Notes: generated by a model from the letters alone, not told the origin. A stretch of DNA of 15,380 nucleotides from Auxenochlorella pyrenoidosa (GCA_001430745.1 KQ482061.1:1638457-1653836), one strand, 5' to 3'. Counted from the first letter of the stretch, positions 1 to 10,182 are shown. Translations and numbers: made by a program.

Positions 1-10
1 CCCCCCCCAG

Positions 11-869
11 TTGAGGAGTATGCCGAGGCGGTGGCCTTCCGCTGCTACCTCACCGACGGCCGCCTCATCAGGCAGGCAGAGGTGGAGCTAGCAGAGGTGG
101 AGGAGTGTGAGCGGGGGCGGGGGGGGGGGGGGGCCTGGTCCCATGGTCGCTGCCGTGCAACGCCCCTGTGTGCCCAGTGTGCTGCTTGCTGCAGCAGGGG
201 GCCCCTGTGCGCCACCTGCTTGCCTGACCACCCTCCCGCCGCCCCCTGCTGCCGGCCCCCGCAGACCTGGGCGGCGTGTTGGACTTCACGGGGGAGCTGG
301 GGCGGCTGGCCATTGCGCAGGCGACGCGGCGGGACGAGGCGGCGGTGCAGCGCGCACGCGACCTGGTGGAGGCCATCATGGGCCAGTTCCTGCAGGCAGG
401 GGCCAGGGGGGGGGGGGGGGGGTTNTGCTTGTGCATGGGGGAGGGGCCTGGGTGGCTCTGTCCGGGCGGCCAGCCGTGCCGCTGCCTTCGCTCGAGGCTG
501 CGTGTGGCGACGCCCTCCCACCTGCGCTGGGCCTGCACCTCAACCTGCGCCGCCCCCCCTCCCCCCGGTCGCCCGCCGGCAGTTTGACCTGCGCAACGGC
601 AGCCTGCGCAAGAAGTACGACGCGCTCAAGTACACGCTGAAGAAGCTGGAGGTGGGAGCCGGGTGGGCGCCAGGGCTGTTTTGAAGCGCAGGGAGGGGCT
701 GGGCTGCTGGCGATCCTGCCCGGTTTGAGCTCCCCCGCCGCACCCCCAACCCCCGCAGAACACCCTCTACGAGCTGTCCCTGACCAAAGCCGGCCTGCCC
801 ACCAAGCCCGAGGACATCCCAGAGCCGGATGCGGGCGCCGGCGGCGGCGATGGCGGCGATGATGCATGA
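11..869 (+). CDS. Translin-family protein, C-terminal part (5' end outside window)
   Basis: Four exons, joined as 11-106, 265-395, 583-651 and 759-869 (stop TGA 867-869). The spliced protein reads EEYAEAVAFRCYLTDGRLIR..., then YLGGVLDFTGELGRLAIAQA, FLQ joined to FDLRNGSLRKKYDALKY, then NTLYELSLTKAGL and a Gly/Asp-rich tail. The TGELxR motif is usual for translin-associated factor X, and the (K/R)NxSLRKxYDxLKY helix followed by xLYELSL is usual for translin. The family forms octameric RNA- and DNA-binding shells; translin/TRAX (C3PO) is an endoribonuclease in RNA silencing and tRNA processing. Which paralogue this is cannot be settled because the N-terminal part lies left of base 1. The second intron starts with GC instead of GT. 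Introns 1 and 2 contain G runs of 15 and 17 bases, the latter beside an N at 425. The gene is convergent with the next one, 229 bases apart. Confidence 0.85.
119..133 (+). repeat. G15 homopolymer in translin-gene intron 1
   Basis: Fifteen G begin 12 bases after the GTGAGC donor at 107, preceded by a shorter G5 block. The tract is on the sense strand of the gene. Confidence 0.9.
396..582 (+). other. GC-AG intron in the translin-family gene
   Basis: The donor is CTGCAG|GCAGGG and the acceptor CCGGCAG|TTTGAC, phase 0. Removing it joins FLQ to FDLRNGSLRKK, which aligns with translin without a gap. The first GT downstream lies after the G run at 422 and would add a run of glycines. The intron holds a G17 tract at 406-422 and the unresolved base 425. 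Confidence 0.7.
406..422 (+). repeat. G17 homopolymer in translin-gene intron 2
   Basis: Seventeen G begin 10 bases after the GC donor at 396 and are followed within three bases by the only N in the window, at 425. The length is probably an assembly estimate. Confidence 0.9.
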
Positions 870-1098
870 GGCCCAGCCCGTCTTAAGCGCTGTTGTCAGG
901 AGCACCTTGCAACTGGCCTGGAAGCCACCATCGTATAGGAAGGCTAAACTTGATCGGCTGCTGTCTGCTGGCTGTGTGTGCATGCCCTTTCCTTCTGTTC
1001 TGTTCTGATTGTGCAAGGCAAGCGGCAGGTGGCATTACTTGGTCTCCATACAGAGCTCGTTCAAGGCAAGCGATTGGTTGGAGTGTGCAAGGCCACGG

Positions 1099-4000
1099 TC
1101 AGGCCTCTGCAGGCGCCGCCAGCAGCTGGGCTAGCCGCGCCGCACAGCGCTGCAGCGTGCTGGCCGCAGCGGGGTCCAGCTGGGCGCTCCCCAGCGCCGC
1201 CTCCAGGTGCGCAAGGGCCCTGTCCAGCCGCTCTGCGGCTGCCACCAGTGCACCAGGTGCGGCTCCGCGCTGCTCGCTGCTCCCAGCGCTGCCACCCTCC
1301 TGGCTGGGCGGCTCTGACCGGGAGCGAGCGGGCGGCTCGGCTGCAGCACCATCAGCTGCTGCCTCTGCTGCGGCCCTGTGTGCCTCAACAGTGCGGCGCA
1401 GCGCTGCCGCCGCTCCCAGCGCTTCCTGGCGCAGGGCAGCCGCCCAGGCTGCCGCCTCTCCCGCTGCTGGCAGGGGCCCCGGGCTGCGCACCGCGTATTG
1501 CTGCATCAGGGCTGTGAACGTCTCACCCGGCAGCCCCGTCTCTGCATGAAGGGGCATCATGCAGCATGCATGGCATGCTCGGAAAAGCACAAGCTGTGCA
1601 AAGTGCTGCATGGCAGGCAAGCAGCCAAGCTCCTTTCCCTCCTTTGAGGGAGGCAGGCATGCACCCCATGTTCCGCAAGGCGCACCCGGGTTGCATGCGC
1701 CGGGTGGCACCGCCCGTCCCACATTCTCCGGCGGGCATGCGCGCGCGTACAGGCGGAACGCCTCCATGCCCAGGTGCTGCAGCAGCGGCGCCTGCGCCGC
1801 CAACGCCGCCTGCACCACCTCTGCGTGGGGCGCGCCGCAGGTGGCCAGCGCGGGCAACAGCTGCGCCGCCGCCGCTGCCAGCTCGGGGCGCTGCAGGCAA
1901 GCCGCCAGCGGCTGCAGCAGCAGCTGCAGGTCGTGCTGCTCAAGCGGGGCCAGGGCGTGCAGGTCGCGCAGCGCGGCCAGCAGGGGGCCAGCAAAGGCCA
2001 GCGCCCCGTGCTTGGCGGCATGGGACAGCAGCAGCGCCAGGCGGCCCGGGAGCATGGCCAACACCTGGGCGGCCTCTGGGGCCTGCAAAGGGGGCAGGTG
2101 TGGGGGGAAGAAGGGACGGATGGGGCTGCAGACAGGGTGAGCCACACACTACACTGCTGCCACGCAGCTGGCACGCACAGAGCGCTCAGCAGGTTGCAGC
2201 GCTTGTCACCAGGCACTCCTTGCGCTTCTGCACTCGGTTCGCAATGCTGGCCCCTGCAGTGGCTGGCGCCTCACCGCCTGCGCGCGCGTGCTGGCAAAGT
2301 AGGCGATGGCGCACTGCAGCGCATCCAGCAGCCAAGCCAGGTAGGCGCAGCCGGCCTCCGTTTCAGCGCCCGCCTCGCCCGATCCCCCACGCGACAGCTG
2401 CTTGGCCACCAGCGGCCCCGCCTCGTGCACTTGGGCATACAGGCCTTCCAGCAACTCCCCAGTCTGCTGGGCGGCGGCGGGGCGGCCGCATGCTGTGTCC
2501 ACCAGGGCAGCCAGGCGCAGCTCGGCGGCCAAGCTGGCCAGCTGGCAGGCATCGTTGCGTGCAGCAGGTAGCAACTGCACAAGGGCACCAGAGTTGATGG
2601 ATTATGGCAAGGTGGGCAAGGCACGTGCGGCTGCAGGGCGGGTTGTGTCGCTACAGCAGCCCAGCAACCCTGTGAGATGCCCGGGGCCCAAGGCCTCCCC
2701 TCGCCTGCAGGAAGTTTGCATAGTAGGCGTCCAGCACCGCAGGAGGCGCCGCGGCCAGCAGGCAGGCCAGCAGGCCCAACAGCTGCGAGCACAGCGGGGA
2801 GGGCGGTGCATGCGGGCCCGCAGCTGCGTCTGCCGCCGCGGCGAGGCGCAGCAGGTCGCGCAGCGCCGCGGCATGCCCTTGAACCAGCGCCTCGCTGGCA
2901 GCCGCTGCCAGGTCAGACCACACGCAGCCCAGCACATGTGCAGTGAGGGGGTGCGGCCGCAGGGCATGCAGGAACAGCTGCTGCTGGCAGCGCTCCCAGG
3001 TCTGGGCCGCCATCTGGCGCTCCCGCAGCTCCAGCTCGGAGTTGCTGCGCAGGTCAGCAAAATGAGAATCGTGTGACCGGGAGGTGCAGCAGTCTCCAGA
3101 TGTGCATGCACCAACCACTCGCACCACCTCCCACGTTCCTCACCCTGCAGCGGCTACTGCACCGTGGCAGCAGGCGGCCAGGAAGACCAGCGTTGCCTCT
3201 GCCACCTGCTCCCGCAGCTCTGCGCAGCCCAGAGCTGCAGCGCAGGCTGGCCCTGTGAGCGCCTCCAGCACGCTACTGAGCAGCGCCACGCAATGGTGGC
3301 GAGCCTGCATTGGCATGCCTGGTGCGGCATGCAGCAGGTGCAGCACCGTGCGCAGCTCGTGCATCGCCTCCTCCCCAGAGGCATCACTGCTGCTGCTGGA
3401 CAGCCGCATGCGCAGCGCATCCAGCATCACCTTGAGGGAAGCAAGGTGGCAGGCATGGAGCAAGGTCAGCCAGGGGCTTTGGCCATGTGGCAGGGAAATT
3501 AACCACGCATGTCAGTAATCAAGGGTCCATCTCCAAATCCTTCAACCACCCAAGCGCCACGCAAGGACACTTGCCCGCAGCTTGTCATCCGCCACGGTGC
3601 AGCCGAGGCAGCTGGCCAGCAGGGCCGCCGCCTTGGGGATGACCTGCGCCCGCAGCGCCTGGGCCAGGGGCGCCGCACCGGGCGGAGCCTCGGGCGCCGC
3701 CGCTGCCTGCAGCAGCAGGCCCAGCTCGCGCTGCGCGCACACCGAAGCCTCCAGCAGCGGCTGCCAGCAGGCGGGGGCTGCCTCCGGGTACTCGGCCAGC
3801 ACAAACTTGGCCTTCTGCACCCAGTACTGCAGCAGCTTGCCCACGCCCGGGTCCAGCAGGGTGTGGCAGGCGCGCACATCCTTGCGCACGTAGCCCAGCA
3901 GCAGCTGCACGAGCGGCGTGGCGCCCAACCCTGCGGGACAAGGGAGTGCGGCCGGGGTGGAAGGGGGCAGGGCACACTGCCCTTACACGACTGTGACGCA

Positions 4001-5090
4001 GCAAGCAGTACGGGGGGGGAGCCACAGTTGCAAGTCTGTTAGGCAGGGGCTTGCTCTCAGCCTGCCCATACAAAATGCCCGACCACCTCGCTGCCTTGCA
4101 GCCTACCCTGGTCTGCCATGCTGGGCCGCACTTCAGCCGGCACCGCGGCCCACAGCTTCTGGATGCCGTTCCACAGCACGTTGAGCACCGAGAAGTTGCG
4201 CAGGCCCGAGCAGCGGTGGCGCGGGTCGCGCATGCCCACGACATCGGCGGCGGTGCGCCCTGGGAGGGACAGGATGAGGAGAGGGAGGGTGTGTGAGTGC
4301 CCGGTTCAGTCAATGCAATCATGGTGCGCAGGGCAGCTCCCAGGGGCGAGGCCAAGCAGGGTCTGCATCGACTGGCTAGCACCCACGTAGGCTGCTCCCA
4401 GCCCAACTGCGCGGCCAGTCGTCTCATCAATCCAGCATTCAAGCAACAAACAAGGAAGAAGTATGCACTCCCTACCCATGGCCAGCAGGGCCCGGAACTG
4501 AGGGGCCAGCACGAAGCCGGTCTCGGCTGTCAGCTGCGCCGCTGAGCCGCCCAGCAGCGGCAGGAGGTCGTCCCTCAGCATGTCTCGGGCGAGGGTGGTG
4601 CCGCGCAGGTACGCCTCCTTGCCACCGCCAGCCTCCGCATGGAAGGCGGCGTGCCAGGCCTCGCTGTGCAGGCAAACGTCGGCTGCGGCCAGTGTGGCCG
4701 TTGACCAGCCGCCACCCACCGCGGCCAGCTGGTTGGCCGCTGCCTCTAGGCGTGCTCGCGCCCCTGCCAGCCCCCGGCACACTCCCTCCAGTGCATTCTC
4801 CAGCAGATCGGAGGACAGCCGCCCACCACGCTCCACCACAGACACTAGTCCAGCGCATGCCTACAGGGGCTTGGAGAGTGGGGCAGTAACTTTGAGCCCA
4901 GGGCCCGCTGCCGCTTCAGGCCAAAGGCGGTAAAGGGCAGACAGCTGCCTGTCGGCAGCTGGCCCACCTCCTGGATGGCGTGTAGCACGGCCTGCAACTG
5001 CTCATCCGTGGTGGGCGACGCCTCTGCCAGCACCTCCAGCGCCCGGGCAAGCGCAAGCGAGGGTGGTGCGTTTGCCAGCGCTTCAGTCAT
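1099..5090 (-). CDS. Large alpha-helical protein, possible FIRRM/FLIP (DUF4487) homologue
   Basis: Nine exons, read downwards: 5090-4968, 4860-4476, 4259-4107, 3930-3575, 3430-3144, 3044-2705, 2574-2275, 2082-1723 and 1539-1099. They sum to 2745 bases, or 914 residues plus TGA. The start MTEALANAPPSLALARAL follows an upstream stretch with no better ATG. The protein is rich in Leu and Ala and looks like stacked helices (HEAT-like), with no catalytic motif. Exon 3 has the most distinctive segment, VVGMRDPRHRCSGLRNFSVL followed by NVLWNGIQKLW. From memory, the C-terminal third resembles human FIRRM (C1orf112): MEAFRLYAR, then a last-exon helix pair around ALAHLEAAL and RLAQLLA, and a total length close to the family's 850-940. 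FIRRM/FLIP partners the AAA ATPase FIGNL1 and limits RAD51/DMC1 strand exchange. This assignment is inference; another HEAT-type scaffold is possible. Two introns have GC donors (3574, 2704). The last intron is 183 bases and stop-free, and its acceptor is ambiguous (1541 or 1539). Confidence 0.6.
2575..2704 (-). other. Probable GC-AG intron in the large helical-protein gene
   Basis: The donor is CTGCAG|GCGAGG at 2704 and the acceptor TTGTGCAG|TTGCTA before 2574, phase 0. It joins YYANFLQ to LLPAARNDA. An alternative GT donor 36 bases downstream (AGG|GTTGCT) is also phase 0 and would add twelve residues, so the GC border is not proven. Confidence 0.5.
3431..3574 (-). other. GC-AG intron in the large helical-protein gene
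   Basis: The donor is CTGCGG|GCAAGT at 3574, and GCAAGT is the strongest known GC-type donor. The acceptor is CCCTCAAG|GTGATG before 3430, phase 0. It joins ADDKLR to VMLDALRMRL. The nearby GT donor (GTGTCC) would be in phase 1 and does not fit the acceptor. Confidence 0.7.
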
Positions 5091-5392
5091 TTCTGTGGCC
5101 TCTTATGGATGCATCGAAGATCATGCGAGCACCGCAAATGAGAGAGACGGCCCATCGGAGAAATGCCTCAATTGACTGGAACCCAGCACGGCGCAGCAGC
5201 CACTGCTGTGGGAGGCCCAGAAGTCCCTCTCAGTGTTGCTGTGATCATCAATCTTGCCAGAGCGCCTCCCAGCAGCGCATGGTGCTCGGCCGGGCGCTCA
5301 CTGCGCTTTCTAAGCCCCAGAGCCGCCCTGCGCATCCAATTCGAGATATTGTGCGGCCAGGGAACGAACCGAGACGAGCAGCAGCGCCGCAG
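5091..5392. promoter_or_regulatory. Shared 5' region between the divergent helical-protein gene and HDDC2
   Basis: These 302 bases separate two start codons that point away from each other, so both promoters and both 5' UTRs must lie here or overlap. The region is less GC-rich than the coding DNA around it. I see no clear TATA box or coding exon. Confidence 0.5.
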
Positions 5393-6637
5393 ATGAGCGC
5401 AGCGCCGAGCACAGCGGCTGGCGGCGCCACTGCCGCCCCGCCATCGCCTGCCCAGGCCATCGACTTCCTCACCCTGCTGCAGCACTTGAAGGTGGGGCAT
5501 CCTAAAGACGTGCTAATGTCCAAAGCTACCGATTGTGCCGGTCGTAATGATTGCCCTTGCCTGTGAGCTTCTGACCACCCTGAACACTCGAGCCTGCCAC
5601 CCACTGCAGACACAGAAGCGCACAGGCTGGGTGAAGCGCGGCGTGGCGGGCCCGGAGAGCATCGCAGATCACATGTACCGCATGGGCCTCATGGCCATGC
5701 TGGTGCAGGGCACGCAGTACGACTACCACAGGTAGGATGCTGCGGAGAGGGGTCCTCCACCAAATGACCCGTGGGGGCCGCTGACCCGCTTGCGTGCTGC
5801 CTGATGCAGCTTTCTGCATTTCCATACACTCTCTGCCCCGGCGGCTGCTATTCAACCGCCCTGCCTGTACCTGCGCCATCTCGCCCTGCCCAGGTGCATG
5901 AAGCTGGCGCTGGTGCACGACGTGGCCGAGGCGATTGTGGGCGACATCACGCCCACCTGCGGCGTCTCCGACGAGGAAAAGTATGCGCTCGAGGCGGGGG
6001 CGGTGGGCCGCATCAAGGCCATGCTCGGCGGCGCGGGCTGCCTGCCAGGTGAACTGCGCCTGCCATCTGTGGCTGAGGCAGTTGAGGCAGAGAGTGACTT
6101 GCCTGTTGGTGTCGCTGGCGAGATGCATGGTGCAGCCAGAGCTGTGGCCCTGCCTGTAGCTCCAGAGCAGCAGGGATGCTCAAGGTCCCTTGCCGCGTCG
6201 GCCGCATCATGCCCTGCAGCTGAGGAGATCGAGGCGCTATGGCACGAGTACGAGCAGGGGCAGACGGCTGAGGCGCGGCTGGTAAAGGACTTTGACAAGG
6301 TTGGTGGGAGGAGAGGGGTTGCATGTGCAAGCGCTGACTGGAGCGGAGCACAGCTCTGCTGATGGCTGCGAGCGCGTGCGCACGGGTAGTCAGAATGAAG
6401 CGGCTGGCGTTCACAATCAAATGTGGACTGTTTGTGTGCCTCTCCTCCGCTTCATTGCCACGCTTGCCCTGCCCTCCTCCTCTGCCTGTCCTGCAGCTGG
6501 AGATGATCCTGCAGGCGCTCGAGTACGAGGCGGCGCAGGGCAAGGTGCTGCAGGAGTTTTTCGACTCTACGGCTGGAAAGTGGCGCACCGACCTGGGACG
6601 CAGCTGGGCAGAGGAGATTCTGCGGCGGAGGCAAGCT

Positions 6638-6677
<40 letters not shown>

Positions 6678-6712
6678 TGGCAGGGGGTGCTGCAAATGGC
6701 ACCGCCGGTTGA
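5393..6712 (+). CDS. HDDC2: HDDC2: HD-domain 5'-deoxynucleotidase
   Basis: Five exons: 5393-5491, 5610-5731, 5894-6048, 6220-6299 and 6497-6712, giving 223 residues. The family hydrolyses deoxyribonucleoside 5'-monophosphates to deoxynucleosides and phosphate, using a divalent metal held by an H...HD...D set, and resembles bacterial YfbR. The HD set is visible: His in SIADHMYRM (about residue 55), HD in [13 protein letters not shown] (about 82-83) and Asp in KDFDK just before [15 protein letters not shown], the [10 protein letters not shown] helix, EEKYALE, the LWHEYE segment and FFDSTAGKW all match HDDC2. All junctions keep frame. The start at 5393 gives a short Ala/Pro-rich leader and then FLTLLQHLK, as in the family. 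The tail is unusual: RRRQAV, then twelve glutamines encoded purely by CAG, then a Gly/Ala end. Intron 3 (6049-6219) is 171 bases and has no stop in frame. Confidence 0.93.
6641..6676 (+). repeat. (CAG)12 microsatellite encoding poly-Gln
   Basis: Twelve uninterrupted CAG codons lie in the last exon of HDDC2, after the conserved domain. Its purity suggests length variation between strains. It adds a polyglutamine tail that HDDC2 proteins normally lack. Confidence 0.98.
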
Positions 6713-7018
6713 CGCCCGCACACCTGCGGATTGCTCATTTTGGTGCCCCTGTTGCTGAAATTCGTTCTTTTGCTAAACACGCGGTGCTTATATATTCACA
6801 CCAAATTGCGACGGCACCGTGCTTTCCGTGAGCACAGCAGACAGACAGTCGGGCGCCCGCTGGCGGAGGGCGCCGGCGCCGGCCCATGCTGCACTCCACA
6901 CTTTGCGAGCATCGCTGAATGCCAATAAACACCGTGATCTGTGCACAAATCCATTTCTGCAGCCTCGTGCGCACAGGCGCCCGGCGTTTCGACAGTCAGC
7001 GGCCGGGCTCCTCGGAGA
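6713..7018 (+). other. Spacer between HDDC2 and VFL3/CCDC61
   Basis: These 306 bases must hold the 3' UTR of HDDC2 and the promoter and 5' UTR of the next gene. The first 220 bases are comparatively A/T-rich. An AATAAA-like stretch occurs near 6921, but there is no TGTAA. No coding exon is recognised. Confidence 0.5.
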
Positions 7019-9733
7019 ATGGAGCCGCCCGGCCTGTGCCCGGCGGCCTCCGAGTCTCACACGGTGCGAGCCGCTAGCTGCCCGCAAGCGCCGCGCACCC
7101 ACCTGCGGCCTCTGCCGCTGCTGCTGCCCCTGCCGCCGCTCGCTGTTGCCGCCCATCCCTCCCCGTCCACTCTTGCCCCTGCAGGCGGAGCTGACCTTTG
7201 ACGGCACCACCTACATAGCTACTGTGCGCTGTGCGGGCGGCGACCTGCTGGAGGTGGTGGTGGAGCAGAAGGACGACGCGTCTGTGTGGAGCGCCACTTT
7301 TGCCGCAAAATGTGAGCCCTGCTTTGCCTCTCTTTTGCCGGCGTGTTGTTGTCCTGCGTGCCGACACCAGTGAGGCTTCGCCACCAATGCCAAATGCTTG
7401 TGCGCATGCACTGCAGATGTGGAGGAGATCACTGCAAAGACGGGCAGCTTCAAGCGCTTCCCAGTGTTTGTCAAAATGCTGCTCAGCGCGGTGCGCCAGG
7501 AGTCGGACAGCGTGTTTGTCGACCTGCTCACCTACAGCGACCTGGAGTTGCTGCGCAGCAAGCGGGCAGGCGGCAGCAGCGGGGCCGCAGCACAGGCAGG
7601 CATACAGCAGCAGACAGCGGCGCTGCCACCACCAACCCAGCAGCAGCTGCAGCAGCAGCCAGGCTCCTCTGCCGCAAACAAGCGCTACCTCATCCTCACC
7701 TATGCCGCCGAGTTTGACCGCGTGCACTACCCGCTGCCGCTGCAATACGAGGAAAACCCGGACCCGCGGCGGCTGAAAGCGACCATCCGCACGTTGCGGG
7801 CACAGCTGGCGGCAGCCGGGCCAGGAGGGCCGGGCAGTGGACCACGCCGGCGTGCCGGCCCCACATCTGCTGCACCGCCACCTGCTCCTGAGCTGCGACA
7901 GCTGCGAGAGGAGAATGCGGCGCTGCGAGCACAGCTGGCTGCGGCGCTAGAAGGTGCGGCGGCCGGCAGCGGCCTGGCAGCAGACGTGCAGGCACTGACG
8001 GCGGATGCGCAGGAGACGGTGCGCGACCTGAGGGGCCTGCGCCGCGAGCGTGACGCCCTGCTGGCCAGGGCCCAGGCAGCGGAGGCGGCGCTGGAGGGCG
8101 AGCGCAACCTGCACCGGCGGGAGCTGCGGCGGCGGGCCAAGGAGCTGGGCGACGCTGGGGCGGAGCTGGATGCCGCCAAGGAGCAGATCCGGGAGCTGCG
8201 GCTCAAGTGCCGGGAGCTGACGCAGGAGCTGGACATGGCGCAGCGCCGCGCTGCCGTCGCCAACATGAGGTGGGCTGCCGTGCACAGGGTGCGGGCAGGA
8301 GGGACTTGGCCCAGGGAAGTGGAGCAGCAGCGGACAGGGGCAGGCAGGCTGAGGTACATCCCTGTGGGTCCCTTAGCCCTGGACCCTGGACTTCCTTTTG
8401 ACAAGAACTCTGCTGTACTGCTAAGGTGTTGTGCCATCTGCTCCTTTTGAACCGGCTTACGTGCTGGTGCCTCTCTTGCAGTGCTGGCATGGCACGGCAA
8501 GCGGCTGGGGGGGTGCGTCCTGTGTACGGCCTCGGCAGCAGCAGCCGCGGTGGCGGCCCTGGTCTGTCGCGCGGCGCATCGCCCGCTGGCAGCCGGTACC
8601 ACAGCAGGGATGTGTCGCCCGCTCCCATCCGGCGAGCGCCGCTGCCGGGTGAGCGCTCTAGCAGAGCTGCGCAGGGCTGCTGCCGCAAGGCCAAGAGGCA
8701 CCTTATCGCCTGGACCCTTGACGCATGGAAGAGCTGCTTCAGCCGCCATCAATGACCCCAGATGGCTGTTGCCGAGCAGGGTGTTGCCTGTGTTTCTGTT
8801 CCGCCCTTGCTGCAGGCCCGCCGCCGCGGTCGCGGTCGGCCGAGGTGTCACGCCCCGGCTCGCGCCCCTCCTCCGCCGGCCGCTTCGACCCCACCGAGTA
8901 CGTCAAGGCCAAGCGGGACAGGGAGCGGGAGGCGGCGCGGCGGCTGGACGAGATGCGGCGCTCAGCGCGCATGCAGTCGCCCGGCGGCTCGCGCGGCGGC
9001 AGCCTGGCCGGCTCGCGGCCGCCCTCCATGCCCAGCTCACGTGAGTCGCGGGCTGCGGTTGATTCTGGGGTGCTCGCTGCCTAACGGGCTGTTTCAGGCA
9101 CGCATCAGAGCCGCACTGGGGCAAGCGTATGGCGCTACGCTGTGTGCTGTGGTCACTGCCGACGCGCTTTTTCATGCTCACAAACCTTGCCTGGTGGCCC
9201 CTGTCCCTACAGGGCACTCCACCCCGCAGCGCAGCCGTGTGCCCAGCCGGGACCCGGCCGCAGACCGGGCGCAGAGGGCAGCAGAATGCAGCCGCGCAGC
9301 GCCAGGCAGCGACCCTCGGGAGCGCAAAGCGGCGGTACGGAGCACCGAGCGCCTGCGAGCGGCGGTCAGCACCACTCCCAAGGCAGCGGGCCTGCGGGCA
9401 GTCCCACCCAGGGAGCAGCGTGCAACCTCGCCGGGGAGGGCCCTGCTTGAGGTGCGGGAGCGGCTGCAGCAGTACACGCAAAAGCCGCCCGGCAGCAGTG
9501 GCCGCGGGGGGCCGGGAGGGGCGCCACTCGGTGGCAGCATGGGCCACAGCGCACAGGTCTTGCCAGTGGGAGGGGCTGCTGCAGGGGCAGGTCAGCGGCA
9601 GCGGGTGCCAGCGACAGGGGACCACTATGCAGATGCCAGTGCAGAGATTGCAGACATTGACAGCCGGCTGCAAAGCTTGCAGAACTTCCTGCGCTCGGCC
9701 AAGGCAGGGCAGGCAGTTGCAGTGCCAACATGA
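7019..9733 (+). CDS. VFL3: VFL3/CCDC61 basal-body coiled-coil protein
   Basis: Six exons: 7019-7063, 7185-7311, 7417-8269, 8482-8648, 8816-9040 and 9213-9733, totalling 645 residues and a TGA. The N-terminal part matches the SAS-6/XRCC4-like head of CCDC61: ELTFDGTTY, EEITAKTGSFKRFPVF, SVFVDLLTYSDLELLRSK (about 89-106) and KRYLILTYAAEFDRVHYPLP (about 146-165). A Gln/Pro-rich loop of about 37 residues interrupts the head. A coiled coil follows, about 215-340. Then comes a Ser/Pro/Arg-rich linker with FDPTEYVKAKRDREREAARR, and a conserved C-terminal helix IADIDSRLQSLQNFLRSAK. CCDC61 (VFL3 in Chlamydomonas) forms filaments that bind microtubules and set basal-body rootlet position and flagellar number. 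The 15-residue first exon (MEPPGLCPAASESHT) is the weakest part; it has a donor in the right phase, and its MEPPGL recalls the family's start. Confidence 0.9.
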
Positions 9734-10182
9734 TGGGCGCCATGTGGGCCATCCTCAAGCTCATTGAGAATTGGCCCCCTTGTGAACTGTTTGCCTGGCC
9801 CGGTGTTCTTCTGGCGGCGAACAGCGTTGGACCTGAGCAGCCCAGGGAGCACCCTGCTCCCAGTGTACACAGGCCATGCCTGACGGATCCCCTTGCACAT
9901 GCATATATCAAATGCAATTGTGCAGGCAAATCAAAGGTGGCAATTCAGAGAAATGGGCAGGGATCAATGCTGTCGGCATCACATGCTTCTGTCTGACCGC
10001 AAGGCCGCCCGTGCTGCGGGCTGGGTGGCCGCTTGCCATGCACCCCACCACCCGGCCGTGACCAGCTGCTGCCTCGCGGTGTAATGCTTCGATGGACGCT
10101 CTATCCTGCTGCTGAGGACCGTAGCCACTTCAGATCAGGCTGGCAAGTCGGCGTGTGTGGGCCGGACAGCAGCCGGTGGCTC
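9734..10182. other. Convergent 3' region between VFL3 and the nucleoplasmin-like gene
   Basis: Both neighbours end towards this 449-base stretch, so it holds two 3' UTRs. It contains a TGTAA motif at 10080-10084 on the + strand and one copy of a dispersed 12-mer (GCCGCTTGCCAT, 10028-10039). No conserved coding segment is seen. Confidence 0.5.
10080..10084 (+). terminator. Putative TGTAA polyadenylation signal for VFL3
   Basis: TGTAA is the usual poly(A) signal of chlorophyte algae such as Chlamydomonas. This copy lies about 350 bases after the VFL3 stop, on the same strand. The distance is plausible for a 3' UTR, but no transcript end can be seen. Confidence 0.4.

Noticed and set aside
1540..1722. 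Reading the last intron of the helical-protein gene as coding
   Set aside because: The frame is open, but the translation is Cys/Pro/His-rich, unlike the helical protein on either side, and splice borders are present; intron is more likely.
1566..2597. Long + strand open frame antisense to the helical-protein gene
   Set aside because: It is Ala/Pro/Arg-rich with no domain-like order and lies opposite a better supported spliced gene; it is a product of high GC.
5526..6128. - strand open frame across HDDC2
   Set aside because: It is antisense to conserved HDDC2 exons and crosses their introns, with no family resemblance.
6921..6926. AATAAA-like poly(A) signal after HDDC2
   Set aside because: Green algae mainly use TGTAA, and a single A-rich hexamer in an A/T-rich spacer is weak evidence.
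7727..8851. Long Ser/Ala/Arg-rich - strand frame across VFL3
   Set aside because: It is the complement of the coiled-coil codons; the + strand encodes the CCDC61 head and coiled coil.
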